From assembly GCA_900545345.1 (NCBI GenBank), contig UQYQ01000015.1, forward strand, positions 1-56,922: a stretch of 56,922 bases of DNA, read 5' to 3'. This DNA is from an uncultured Ruminococcus sp. Lineage in GTDB: Bacteria > Bacillota > Clostridia > Oscillospirales > Ruminococcaceae. Positions within the stretch are counted from its first letter, which is position 1. The number at the start of each line of letters is the position of its first letter. The translations under genes were made by a program, and so were the position numbers. The notes under the pieces are model-generated. The model did no database searches. It was given only the letters and a program-made list of their open reading frames with translations, and was not told where the DNA came from. Shown here one piece after another: positions 22,989 through 32,503 of the stretch.

Positions 22989-25900
22989 ATGCTTAAAATT
23001 ATCAGCGGAGGAATGGGAAGCAATAAGACGGATATTGTTACATATGAAATTAAAAAAGCTGTATTATCAGGTGAAAATGTAATAGTCATTGTTCCCGACC
23101 AATATTCATTTGAATATGACAAACAGCTTTATGATGAACTTGGTGCTAAGGATTTTAACAAGCTTCGTACTTTGGGCTTTAACCGATTTGCGGAAATCAT
23201 ATTAAAAGAATACGGAACAAGCTCAGGTGTATTAGCTGATAAGAATTCAAAGCTTATTTCTATGTTCAAGGCAGTTAAAGCTTTAAAAACCTCAGGTTTG
23301 GGGAACAGAAACTATTATTCACATTCACTTGACAAGCCTAAATTTATTTCAGATACAATTTCGCTTATTGATGATTTAAAGAAATCTAATATAGATAATA
23401 ATACTCTTGAAAGCATGTTGTCACAAACTGACGGAAGTCTTTTTGAAAAGCTTGATTCTATATCAAAGCTTTTCAAATTATATCAGGAAGAGCTTTCATC
23501 AGCAGGTCTTACTGATGAGGCAACTGCAATATCCGAGGCGGCATCAATTGCACATGACAAAGGATTTTTTAAAGATACGGTTGTTTTTATACATGAATTT
23601 TCAAGCTTTACGGCAGACGAATATGAGGTTATAAAAGTAATACTGAGCGATGCTAAAAATTTAACTGTTTCGCTTATTATAGGAAACGGAAACAATTTGA
23701 CATCGAATATGTCTCCGTTTTCTTTAAGCATTAAAACAAAATCGGTGCTTATTGACCTTGCAGGCGGAAAAGGTAAAGTCGAAAACATCAGTGCAGATGA
23801 ACATACTGAATATAAGTCGAAAGCTATCAGCCATCTTGAAGCTAACCTGTTCTGTCTTGTGAACAATCCGTGTGATAGCTCTGAAGGGATAAGGCTTGCT
23901 TGTGCAAAGAACCCTTATGATGAGATTGACTATGTGGCGTCAAGTATAAGAAAGCTTGTTCGGGAGAACGGATATTTCTATAAGGATATTGCTGTTATCT
24001 CGCGTTCTCTTGATGATTATTCGAGCATTATAGAAAGTTCGTTCAAAAGATATGAAATCCCGTTTTTTATGGATAGAAGAAAGAGCGTTTTGCGGTCTTC
24101 TCTGGTTATTTATGTTTTGTCGCTTCTTGACTGCGTTATGACAAAAAAATATAAAACCGAAAATATACTCAGATACATAAAATCACCGTTGTCAAGCATT
24201 GAAGACTTTAAAGCTGCCGCTATTGAAGAATACTGCTATAAATGGAATGTTGAAGGGGATATGTGGCTTTCTGATTTCATCCCTTTTGATAACAAAAAAG
24301 GCGGGAACCCAAAAGAATTTTTATCGCTTATAAACGATATTAGAAAAAAAATCATAGAACCTCTTGAAAGTTTTAAGCAAAAGACAAAGAACACGACAGC
24401 GGGCGAAATATGTCTTGCATTAAATGAGCTGTTGGGAAAAGCAGAGCTTTCTGAAAAGACTTTTTCTCTGATAAGCAAATCAATCGAATCTGACGATGCG
24501 TCAATAATGGAAATCGCAAGAGATTTTAAACAGCTGTGGTCGCTGTTTCTGAGTGCGGTAAATTCGATATATAAAAATATGGGTGACGAGAAAATTTCAC
24601 TTCGTCAGTTTTATAATCTTTTAAAGCTGATGATTTCCGAAATGACAATTTCATCTCCTCCGCAGAAGCTCGACGCTGTAACTGTTGCAAAGGCTGAACA
24701 TTCAAGGCTCAGAAGCATGAAAGCTGTTTTTGTAATAGGACTGAATGACGGGAATTTTCCTAAAAATATTCAAAATTCAGGACTTTTAACCGAGCGTGAA
24801 AAGCTTAAATTAAGCGATTTGGGTATAAATATAAACAGAAATATTCAAACTCTTCTTGACAATGAAAGACTTATTTCATATATTGCATTGACATCGGCAA
24901 GTGAAAAGCTTACAGCTTCTTACCACGAAGCATCTGTGAAAAATGAAGCTTTAAGACCTTCATTACTCTGCAGAGATATTGAAAAAATCTTCGGAGACAA
25001 TGTAAAGGTTAATGCTTCCGACCTTTCACAAACCTTTTTCTGTGAAAATGAAGAGAGTGCATATTACAGCTTCACAATGAATTATAACAGTGATTCTCCA
25101 GAGCAGGAAAGTATAAGAGAAGCACTGTGCTCAAAAGAGGAATATAAATCAAAAATAGATTTTTTGAACAAGCTTTCAAATAATGAAAACAATTCGGAAT
25201 ATAGGCTGTCTGAAGATTTGGCAAAGTCGGTTTTTTTTCCGCATGATATTAATATGTCTGCCACAAGAGCGGATGACTTTTATAAATGTCCGTTTAATTA
25301 TTTCTGCAAAAACGGATTAAAGATTTATCCTTTAGAAAAAGTAGATATCTCACCGATGACAAAGGGAAGTCTTATACACTTCATTTTGCAGAATATTTTG
25401 AGCTTTGTTGATGAAAAAGGGAACAGATGCTTTAATGACAACTATGACAACTTGACCGACAATGAGATAAAAGAGTTGATTCATAAATATTGCGAAGAGT
25501 ATGTGAATTCGGAATGGGGAGGAGCATACGGCAAGACAAGCAGGTTCAGCTATAATCTCAGAAACCTTGAAAAGACAGCATTTTATGTTGTGAAAAATCT
25601 TTTTGAAGAGCTTAAAGGCTGTTTTTTTAAGCCTGTTGCTTTTGAGTACGATTTATCTGACGAAAACGGCGAGAGCATTTTAAAGATAAAAGCCGGCGGT
25701 GATATAAATATCTGTATGCGTGGAAGCATTGACAGAGTTGATTTGTATACTGATGAAAACGGAAACCGATTTGTGCGTGTTGTTGATTATAAAACAGGAG
25801 GCAAGGATTTTGATTTGGCATCATTATATCACGGCCTTAATATGCAGATGCTGATTTACTTACTTGCACTTGTTGACACAGATAATGAATTTAACCGTGA

Positions 25901-26498
25901 CGGAAAGCTTTCACCGGCAGGGGTAATGTATATGCCTGCAAAGTATGTAGAGAATGTTGTTTTGAGAGATAAGCTGAAGTTTAAATCAGAAGACGAACGG
26001 GAAGAAATTTTAAATAATAAGATAAACACTTCATTTAAAAGAAAAGGACTTCTTGTAAATAATAATCTCACACTGAAGGCTATGGACGAGCGTGTATCGG
26101 GATTGTTTGCACCTGTAAAGAAAACATCCAAGGGTGAAAGTGTAGATGAAAAGCAGGTTGTTGCTCCTGAGATATTTGAAGCTATAGAAGCTTTTTCAAA
26201 AGATAAGATAATAGAAATGGGCAAGTCACTGGCACATGGTGAAATATCGGCTATGCCTGTTATGAAGTCCGGAAATATGGATTCTATAAGCTGTAAGTAT
26301 TGCAATTATTGGTCAGTTTGCGGAAAGTATAACCGAAAAGACGCAAAACAAATATTTGCCGAAGACAAAGAAAAGTTTCTTGGGGAACTGGAACAAAGCC
26401 TTCAAAAAAATTTTGCGGAGAGTGAAAAAGACGGAAGTCAAAGTGAGTCTGCGAGTTCAATTGATGAAAATTTTCAGTACAGTCTTTTAGATGACTGA
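22989..26498 (+). CDS. addB: AddAB helicase-nuclease, subunit B
   Basis: 1169 aa, the usual AddB size. AddAB resects double-strand breaks and, after meeting Chi, feeds recombination. The N-terminus has a Walker-like loop ISGGMGSNKT (5-14). The C-terminal nuclease domain shows VRVVDYKTGGKDFDLASLY (the RecB-type D-x-K core) and the four cysteines of the AddB iron-sulphur cluster, with CPFNYFC before and CKYCNYWSVC after it. TAGGAG precedes the ATG. addA starts 27 bp later in the same operon. Confidence 0.95.
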   Translation: MLKIISGGMGSNKTDIVTYEIKKAVLSGENVIVIVPDQYSFEYDKQLYDELGAKDFNKLRTLGFNRFAEIILKEYGTSSGVLADKNSKLISMFKAVKALKTSGLGNRNYYSHSLDKPKFISDTISLIDDLKKSNIDNNTLESMLSQTDGSLFEKLDSISKLFKLYQEELSSAGLTDEATAISEAASIAHDKGFFKDTVVFIHEFSSFTADEYEVIKVILSDAKNLTVSLIIGNGNNLTSNMSPFSLSIKTKSVLIDLAGGKGKVENISADEHTEYKSKAISHLEANLFCLVNNPCDSSEGIRLACAKNPYDEIDYVASSIRKLVRENGYFYKDIAVISRSLDDYSSIIESSFKRYEIPFFMDRRKSVLRSSLVIYVLSLLDCVMTKKYKTENILRYIKSPLSSIEDFKAAAIEEYCYKWNVEGDMWLSDFIPFDNKKGGNPKEFLSLINDIRKKIIEPLESFKQKTKNTTAGEICLALNELLGKAELSEKTFSLISKSIESDDASIMEIARDFKQLWSLFLSAVNSIYKNMGDEKISLRQFYNLLKLMISEMTISSPPQKLDAVTVAKAEHSRLRSMKAVFVIGLNDGNFPKNIQNSGLLTEREKLKLSDLGININRNIQTLLDNERLISYIALTSASEKLTASYHEASVKNEALRPSLLCRDIEKIFGDNVKVNASDLSQTFFCENEESAYYSFTMNYNSDSPEQESIREALCSKEEYKSKIDFLNKLSNNENNSEYRLSEDLAKSVFFPHDINMSATRADDFYKCPFNYFCKNGLKIYPLEKVDISPMTKGSLIHFILQNILSFVDEKGNRCFNDNYDNLTDNEIKELIHKYCEEYVNSEWGGAYGKTSRFSYNLRNLEKTAFYVVKNLFEELKGCFFKPVAFEYDLSDENGESILKIKAGGDINICMRGSIDRVDLYTDENGNRFVRVVDYKTGGKDFDLASLYHGLNMQMLIYLLALVDTDNEFNRDGKLSPAGVMYMPAKYVENVVLRDKLKFKSEDEREEILNNKINTSFKRKGLLVNNNLTLKAMDERVSGLFAPVKKTSKGESVDEKQVVAPEIFEAIEAFSKDKIIEMGKSLAHGEISAMPVMKSGNMDSISCKYCNYWSVCGKYNRKDAKQIFAEDKEKFLGELEQSLQKNFAESEKDGSQSESASSIDENFQYSLLDD

Positions 26499-26525
26499 TG
26501 ATAATGAGAAAGGAGGATATGAATA

Positions 26526-29500
26526 ATGCCGAAATGGACAGATGACCAGCTTATGGCAATTGAAGAAACTCAAAAGGGTGTTGTTGTGTCAGCTGCTGCC
26601 GGAAGCGGGAAAACTGCTGTTTTAATTGAGCGTACAATAAGACTTCTTTCTGATGAAGAAAATAAGATAGAGGCAGACAGACTTTTGGCTGTAACATTCA
26701 CAAAGGCTGCCGCGAATCAGATTCGTGAAAAATTATCGAATGCTATAATAAGTCAGCTTGATAAAAACCCCGAAAGTCTTTGGCTGACAAATCAGCAGAA
26801 AAGACTTCAGACGGCCAAGATAACAACCATCAATGCATTCTGTCTTGAATTTGTAAAAGAAAATATTCAAAGCTTTGAATTTGAAAGCAATTTAAGAATT
26901 CTCGAAGAAAACGAAAAAGCAGTATTGCTCAGTCAGGCTGTTGACGAAGCTTTAGAGCATTTTTATAAAAACGGCTATGAAAAAATATCAATGGTGCTTG
27001 ATGCTTTAGGCGGAGAAAACGATAACGAACTTATAAAAGTTATTAATGATATGCATAGCTTTTTTGAAAGTATTCCTTTTAGAGACGACTGGATTAATAC
27101 CACACTGAAATTGTTTGAAAGTGATGAATACATATTAAAGCTTTTAAAATATAATATTGATTCTGTAAAGAAAAGAATATTGCCGATTAAAACTATGTAT
27201 CGAAATATTATAGAAAAAAGCAATGGTCTTAAAATCTTAACACAAATTACGCAGCTGTTAAAAAATGATTTGAGTATTGCTTTGAATTTAGAAGAAGCAG
27301 ACATAGACTGTTGGGATGAGCTTTATAATAAATGCCGTGAATTCAAGTTCGGCAGATTTACCTCAACGCTTTCTAAAAAGGCGTGTGCTGATTTCAGTGA
27401 AGAAGAAATAAATAAAGAGAAATGTTTAATCGGAGAAATAAAGGCTGAAAGAGATATGCTGAAATCAGAGCTGTCTGACATTATGGCCTTGATTTCGTCC
27501 CCTGTGAATGAAATAAAAAACGATATAAGCGTTGTAAAAAAACTTTTTGAAATAATATGTGAAATCACAATTTATACAGAGGAAGTTTTATATGACCTGA
27601 TGCTTGCAAAAAATGCAGTGGATTTTTCTGCTGTTGAGCATATGACGGTAGAACTCTTGGCGGTCTGTGAAGACGGTGTTGTTTCGAGAACTCCGCTTTG
27701 TGAGGAAATTGTAAAAAATAAAGAATATAAGATAATTTTACTTGATGAATTTCAGGATGTGAACAATCTTCAGGATTTGATTTTTAAATGCTTGTCTGAT
27801 ACTGATGATATAAGTGTTATTGGAAAAAATGTTTTTGTTGTCGGAGATGTCAAGCAGTCTATATACAGATTCAGGCAGGCCAATCCTAAGCTGTTTATTA
27901 ATGCGAGAAAAAAAGCAAGTGATAAGTCTTACTCTGAAATCAGGGAAATCACATTGAAGAAAAATTTCAGAAGCCGAAAGGAAGTAGTGGATACAGTTAA
28001 TTTTATTTTCGGTCAGCTTATGAAAGAAGATGTGTCGGAAATAGAATATACCGACGATGAAAAGCTGGTTCAAGGCCTTGATGTGCCGCAGGGTGATGAT
28101 TATTCAACGGAACTTATGCTTATTGATGACAGAGGGGATTTTTCAAAGTATCTTCCGTATTCTGCTGAGCATTATGAGATAGCTGAAAAAATAAATCAGC
28201 TTTTAAACGGCGGTGCAAAAGTATTTGACTCAGATATCGGAGAAAGCGGAGAATTTCGCTTTTGCAGACCGTCTGATATATGTGTAATATCAAGAAATAA
28301 CGACGACGGCCGCTGTGTGTCCAAGGCTTTAGAGCATTTCGGAATAAAAACTAATGCTGAAATGACAAGCGGTTATCTTCGTTCAAGAGAGATTTCGGTT
28401 ATTTTAAATATTCTCAGGGTGCTTGATAATCCTATGCAGGATATTCCTCTTCTGTCTGTGCTTATGTCACCGGTTTTTATTTTTACACCTGATGATGTTG
28501 CAGAGGTGAGGCTGACCTTAATAGACGGTGTTAAGCCTAAGCTTTATCAGCAGCTTTTACATTTCAGTGATGGTGTTTCTGAAGATTGTTCGGAATTTAA
28601 TACGGCAAAAAAATGCAAGGCAGCTATTAAAAAAATTAAAGAGCTTCGGTTTTATGCGGCAAGTATGAACCTGGTTTCACTTATACGAAAAATTTATGAT
28701 GTTACCGATTACTACGGTATAGCTTCGGCTTATGAGGACGGACATCAAAAGAGAGCAAATTTAAACCTTCTTTTAGAGTATGCTGATGAATATGATAAAT
28801 CAATCAGCGGGGGACTGACAGGCTTTATAAGATATATTGACAGTATAATCGAAAATAAAAGAGATTTCTCGCAGGCGGTTATCAGTTCTGCACAGGGCGA
28901 GGCTGTGAATATTACAACAATGCACGGTTCTAAGGGACTTGAGTATCCTTTTGTGTTTATCTGCAATATTTTTAAAAAGTTCAATGACCGTGACCAGAAG
29001 AAAAAAATGATTATAAATCAAAGCCTTGGGGTTTCACTTAAATTCAATGATACAAAAGAGAATATGTCTGTGGTTCCGCTTTCATATAATGTGCTCAAAA
29101 GTATTGCTGACAATGAAATGAAAAGCGAGGAGTTAAGGCTGTTATATGTTGCCCTGACCCGTGCAAAGGATAAGCTTTTTATACCGATTGTGTTCAATGA
29201 AAAGACATCGGCTTTTATGAAAGGCATTTATGATAAGCTCAGCGTTTTAGGGCGTATTTCTGAGAATATGATTTCCGATGCGGTTTCATGCGGTGAATGG
29301 CTGGTTGAATGTTTTCTCTTGCATCCTGACGCTGAAAAGCTGAGAAGCCATATCTTTGAATTTTTGAATTCAGAAAACGAAACGAATTTGAAACCTATTG
29401 AAACGCAGTCAGCGCTTTTTGTTTCACAATGTGCCGAAACGGAAAAAAGAGAAGAAAGTGTATTTAAAAAGAAAAGAGCAGCGTCAGATTCAAAGCTTGT

Positions 29501-30161
29501 TTCAAAGCTTTTGGGAAGGTTTGATTTTAAATACGATATGCGTGATTCCGAAACTCCGTCAAAGCTGTCGGTTTCTGATATTGCAAAGGACGAGAAAAAG
29601 GCGTATTATTATCCTCAGATTCCGAAATTCTCTGAGGAGATAGGCAAGCTTACTGCCTCTGAAAAAGGAACTGTTACTCATAGGTTTATGGAGCTTTGCA
29701 ATTTTGAAAAAGCAAAGAATAATTTAGAAGAAGAAATCGGCAGACTGGTTTCGGAGGGTAAAATTACTTCTTATCAGTCAGAGGGAATTGACAGAACAAC
29801 CGTAAAGGCTTTTTTTGAAAGTGAAATATACAATCGTATTCAAAAAAGTAAAAATATTATGAGAGAAAAACAGTTTTTGGTTAAGCTTTCAGATTTGAAT
29901 GTTGACGGTGAACTTGAAGAGTATAAAAGCTCAGACGGAATGCTTCAGGGTATTGCCGACTGCATATTCGAAGAAGATGACGGATATGTTTTGCTTGATT
30001 ATAAAACTGACAGAAATACGACTGCCGAGCAGCTCATAGAAAACTATACGGTTCAGCTCAGGCTTTATAAAGCTGCGTTTGACTTGCTGCTAGAGAAGCC
30101 TGTTAAATCAGGATATATATATTCGTTCAGTTTAAAAGAGGGAATAGAAGTTAAGTTTTAA
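26526..30161 (+). CDS. addA: AddAB helicase-nuclease, subunit A
   Basis: 1211 aa UvrD-type helicase with a C-terminal nuclease. Motif I is VSAAAGSGKTAVL (21-33), followed by VTFTKAAANQIREKL (Ia), ILLDEFQDVNNLQ (II, DEFQD), VVGDVKQSIYRFRQA (III), TTMHGSKGLEYPFVF (V) and LRLLYVALTRAKDKL (VI). The C-terminal nuclease carries VLLDYKTDRNT. AAAGGAGG lies upstream of the ATG. It follows addB and is likely translated from the same message. Confidence 0.97.
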   Translation: MPKWTDDQLMAIEETQKGVVVSAAAGSGKTAVLIERTIRLLSDEENKIEADRLLAVTFTKAAANQIREKLSNAIISQLDKNPESLWLTNQQKRLQTAKITTINAFCLEFVKENIQSFEFESNLRILEENEKAVLLSQAVDEALEHFYKNGYEKISMVLDALGGENDNELIKVINDMHSFFESIPFRDDWINTTLKLFESDEYILKLLKYNIDSVKKRILPIKTMYRNIIEKSNGLKILTQITQLLKNDLSIALNLEEADIDCWDELYNKCREFKFGRFTSTLSKKACADFSEEEINKEKCLIGEIKAERDMLKSELSDIMALISSPVNEIKNDISVVKKLFEIICEITIYTEEVLYDLMLAKNAVDFSAVEHMTVELLAVCEDGVVSRTPLCEEIVKNKEYKIILLDEFQDVNNLQDLIFKCLSDTDDISVIGKNVFVVGDVKQSIYRFRQANPKLFINARKKASDKSYSEIREITLKKNFRSRKEVVDTVNFIFGQLMKEDVSEIEYTDDEKLVQGLDVPQGDDYSTELMLIDDRGDFSKYLPYSAEHYEIAEKINQLLNGGAKVFDSDIGESGEFRFCRPSDICVISRNNDDGRCVSKALEHFGIKTNAEMTSGYLRSREISVILNILRVLDNPMQDIPLLSVLMSPVFIFTPDDVAEVRLTLIDGVKPKLYQQLLHFSDGVSEDCSEFNTAKKCKAAIKKIKELRFYAASMNLVSLIRKIYDVTDYYGIASAYEDGHQKRANLNLLLEYADEYDKSISGGLTGFIRYIDSIIENKRDFSQAVISSAQGEAVNITTMHGSKGLEYPFVFICNIFKKFNDRDQKKKMIINQSLGVSLKFNDTKENMSVVPLSYNVLKSIADNEMKSEELRLLYVALTRAKDKLFIPIVFNEKTSAFMKGIYDKLSVLGRISENMISDAVSCGEWLVECFLLHPDAEKLRSHIFEFLNSENETNLKPIETQSALFVSQCAETEKREESVFKKKRAASDSKLVSKLLGRFDFKYDMRDSETPSKLSVSDIAKDEKKAYYYPQIPKFSEEIGKLTASEKGTVTHRFMELCNFEKAKNNLEEEIGRLVSEGKITSYQSEGIDRTTVKAFFESEIYNRIQKSKNIMREKQFLVKLSDLNVDGELEEYKSSDGMLQGIADCIFEEDDGYVLLDYKTDRNTTAEQLIENYTVQLRLYKAAFDLLLEKPVKSGYIYSFSLKEGIEVKF

Positions 30162-30191
30162 ATTAATATTTTTGTTAAGAGGGTGGCTGCA

Positions 30192-31028
30192 TTGAACTAT
30201 TATCAGGAAAAAATAGAAACAAATTCTTTAATACCTGCTAAAATATATTTTGGATACGGGAGCGATGATACTGCCAGCTATCCTCTTCATTGGCACAGCA
30301 ATCTTGAATTCGATTTGGTTATAAGCGGGATGATAAACGGTTTAATAAACGGAAAACCTGTTAAGGTTTATCCGGGGGAATTCTTTTTTGTCAACAGCGG
30401 TGAGCTTCACGAAACATCTTCCGATGACATTTCAAAACTCAATACCGTGACAATATTATTGTCTTATAATCTTCTCAAAGAATACTGTGAAGATATCGAT
30501 TCGTACTACTTTGATTTTTCAGGTAATAAGAAAGCACAGAAAAAGGTAACGCAATTAATTATTGAGTGTGCTTATCTTTATGAGCAAAAGGAAGAATTCT
30601 ATGAGCTTGAAATATCGATTGTACTCAGAAAAATATGCAGCATACTGTTAAATGACTGCCGAAAGGAAAAACAATCGAAAGGTTATGACAGACACGAATC
30701 GAAAAATATGAGTAACATTAAAAAAGCCATTGGGTTTATGGAGAAGAACTATGAAAACAGCTTTACTCTTGAGGATATTGCTCTTGAAGTAGGAATGTCA
30801 CCCACATATTTTTCAAGATTTTTTAAAAAGAATACCGGAGAAACATTTTATTCTTATTTGAACAAAATAAGGTTATATTATGCATACAGGGAGCTTCTGA
30901 ACAGTGAGAACTCTATTACTGAAATTGCGTTAAATAACGGTTTTGCGAATGTGAAGTCATTTATCGAAACTTTTAAAAGCGTGTATAAGACAACGCCGTC
31001 AAGGTATAAAAGAAATATGCAAAGATAA
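30192..31028 (+). CDS. AraC-family transcriptional regulator with cupin sensor
   Basis: 278 aa, read from TTG at 30192, eight bases after GAGGG; the in-frame GTG at 30183 overlaps that site. The N-terminal half is a cupin-type ligand domain (YPLHWHSNLEFDLVISG, PGEFFFVNSGELHETSS). The C-terminal ~100 residues hold two helix-turn-helix motifs: FTLEDIALEVGMSPTYFSRFFKKNTG and SITEIALNNGFANVKSFIETFKSVYKTTPS, the AraC/XylS signature. Such regulators usually control sugar or stress genes. No obvious target lies next to it: addA is 30 bp upstream and infC is separately promoted. Confidence 0.92.
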   Translation: MNYYQEKIETNSLIPAKIYFGYGSDDTASYPLHWHSNLEFDLVISGMINGLINGKPVKVYPGEFFFVNSGELHETSSDDISKLNTVTILLSYNLLKEYCEDIDSYYFDFSGNKKAQKKVTQLIIECAYLYEQKEEFYELEISIVLRKICSILLNDCRKEKQSKGYDRHESKNMSNIKKAIGFMEKNYENSFTLEDIALEVGMSPTYFSRFFKKNTGETFYSYLNKIRLYYAYRELLNSENSITEIALNNGFANVKSFIETFKSVYKTTPSRYKRNMQR

Positions 31029-31052
31029 ATATTAAAAAAATTATAAAACCCC

Positions 31053-31081
31053 TTGACAAAGCTGAATATGAAGTGTATAAT
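31053..31081 (+). promoter_or_regulatory. SigmaA-type promoter of infC-rpmI-rplT
   Basis: TTGACA (31053-31058) and TATAAT (31076-31081) are both perfect consensus hexamers with a 17-bp spacer. Start predicted near 31088. Confidence 0.88.
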
Positions 31082-31087
31082 AGCATG

Positions 31088-31230
31088 GTAAGCAAAGCAG
31101 AACTCCGTTCTCACCTTAAGCGAATGAGCAAAAAGGTCAATACAGTTTATTACAGCAATGCTGTTTATTGTATGAGTGCGGAAATTTTCTGCACTCATAT
31201 TTTTTATTCAGAATATACTTTAAGTAGATT
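31088..31230 (+). ncRNA. infC operon leader with attenuator (L20-leader type)
   Basis: About 160 nt separate the promoter from infC. The leader ends in a strong terminator hairpin, ATGAGTGC...GCACTCAT (31172-31199) followed by ATTTTTTATT. Upstream segments can fold (ACAGTTTATTACAGC, AGCAATGCTGTTTATTGT). In Firmicutes, the infC-rpmI-rplT operon is controlled by L20 binding such a leader and favouring termination. Position and terminator support this; the detailed L20-binding fold was not modelled. Confidence 0.7.
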
Positions 31231-31247
31231 CACGGAGGTGTTTAATC

Positions 31248-31769
31248 ATTAGCAACAAAAACGATACTCAGATTAACGAAGCAATTAACGATAAGGAAGT
31301 TAGACTTATCGGCAGTGACGGAAGTCAGCTTGGCATAGTATCAGGAAAAGAAGCTCAGAGGATTGCATATGAAAAGGATTTAGACCTTGTTAAAATTGCA
31401 CCTGCTGCTAAACCACCTGTATGCAAAATAATGGACTACGGCAAATATTGCTTTGAACAAGCAAAGAAAGAAAAGGAAGCAAGAAAGAACCAGAAAATCG
31501 TTGAAGTTAAAGAAGTAAGAATGTCTTCAACTATTGACACTCATGATTTTGAAACAAAAGCAAATCAGGCCAATAAGTTTTTAAAATCAGGTGACAAATT
31601 AAAGGTTTCAGTTCGTTTCAGAAAGCGTGCGGTTGCTCATCCACAGCTTGGCGAGGAGTTGCTAGAGAGATTTAAAGAGGCTGTTTCAGAGTTTGGAACG
31701 GTTGATAAGAAGCCTAAAATGGAAGGGCGAAGCCTTGTTATGTTCGTCAATCCAAAGACAAATAAATAA
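31248..31769 (+). CDS. infC: Translation initiation factor IF-3 (non-AUG start)
   Basis: 173 aa. The coding frame runs well upstream of the first ATG (31431) and encodes conserved IF-3 sequence (QINEAINDKEVRLIGSDGSQ, then LGIVSGKEAQ). No ATG, GTG or TTG lies in the right place. GGAGG (31234-31238) is followed by ATC (31245) and ATT (31248) in frame, so initiation is on ATT or ATC, as in other infC genes, where the rare codon allows IF-3 to limit its own synthesis. PPVCKIMDYGKYCFEQAKKEKE and the C-terminal VSVRFRKRAVAHPQLGEELL (here noted in family form) fit. First gene of the L35/L20 operon. Confidence 0.95.
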   Translation: MSNKNDTQINEAINDKEVRLIGSDGSQLGIVSGKEAQRIAYEKDLDLVKIAPAAKPPVCKIMDYGKYCFEQAKKEKEARKNQKIVEVKEVRMSSTIDTHDFETKANQANKFLKSGDKLKVSVRFRKRAVAHPQLGEELLERFKEAVSEFGTVDKKPKMEGRSLVMFVNPKTNK

Positions 31770-31811
31770 ACAGATTTACTAAAGTAATTCTTTATTAAGG
31801 AGGAAGAAACA

Positions 31812-32009
31812 ATGCCTAAGATGAAAACACACTCAGGTGCTAAAAAGCGTTTTAAGGTTACAGGCTCGGGAAAAGTTAAGTATATGCGTACTAACAAGAG
31901 CCACAGACTAATTCAAAAAGGTCACAAAAAAGCAAGACAAACTCGTAATTCTGCATATGCTTCAGCAGCAGACGAGAAGAACTTAAAGCAGCTTATCCCA
32001 TACAAATAA
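31812..32009 (+). CDS. rpmI: 50S ribosomal protein L35
   Basis: 65 aa, very basic. Family motif MPKMKTHSGAKKRFKVTGSG at the N-terminus. AAGGAGGAAG precedes the ATG. It lies between infC and rplT in the standard order. Confidence 0.98.
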   Translation: MPKMKTHSGAKKRFKVTGSGKVKYMRTNKSHRLIQKGHKKARQTRNSAYASAADEKNLKQLIPYK

Positions 32010-32059
32010 ACGAGTATAGGGAAACCGAAGAAATTTATAAAAACTAGGAGGAATTTACT

Positions 32060-32416
32060 ATGGCTCGTGTAAAGGGAGCAATGATGACTCGCAAGAGAAG
32101 AAATAAAACCCTAAAGCTTGCAAAAGGTTACTGGGGTGCTAAGAGCAAACACTTCAAAATGGCTAAAGAAGCTGTAATGAAGTCAGGACAATATGCATAT
32201 ATCGGAAGAAAGCAGAAGAAAAGAGAGTTCAGAAAGCTATGGATTACAAGAATTTCTGCTGCTTGCAAAATGAACGGTATCAACTACTCACAGTTTATGA
32301 ACGGTGTTAAGAAAGCCGGAATCACATTAAACAGAAAGATGCTTTCAGAAATCGCAATCAGCGATCCGGAAGGTTTCAAATCAATAGTAGAGCAGGCAAA
32401 GGCTGCTCTTAACTAA
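32060..32416 (+). CDS. rplT: 50S ribosomal protein L20
   Basis: 118 aa. The N-terminal basic helix with MARVKGAMMTRKRRNKTLKL and the globular part with WITRISAACKMNGINYSQFM are typical. L20 is needed early in 50S assembly and represses its own operon through the leader. AGGAGG precedes the ATG and a terminator follows the stop. Confidence 0.98.
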   Translation: MARVKGAMMTRKRRNKTLKLAKGYWGAKSKHFKMAKEAVMKSGQYAYIGRKQKKREFRKLWITRISAACKMNGINYSQFMNGVKKAGITLNRKMLSEIAISDPEGFKSIVEQAKAALN

Positions 32417-32424
32417 AACATTTT

Positions 32425-32462
32425 AACACGCTGAGTGGTTACGCTCTAGCGTGTTTTGTTGT
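32425..32462 (+). terminator. Terminator of the infC operon
   Basis: AACACGCT/AGCGTGTT stem, 15-base loop, followed by TTGTTGTTTA. Confidence 0.8.
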
Positions 32463-32503
32463 TTATTATGGAATGTTAAAAGTTGTATGCAAAGGGGGAT
32501 TTT

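Noticed and set aside
23407..30100. Many open frames overlapping addB and addA in other frames
   Set aside because: They have no ribosome binding sites and are covered by the strongly supported addB and addA frames.
31431..31769. infC starting at the ATG at 31431
   Set aside because: It would remove the conserved N-terminal domain of IF-3, which is encoded in frame upstream after a good ribosome binding site.
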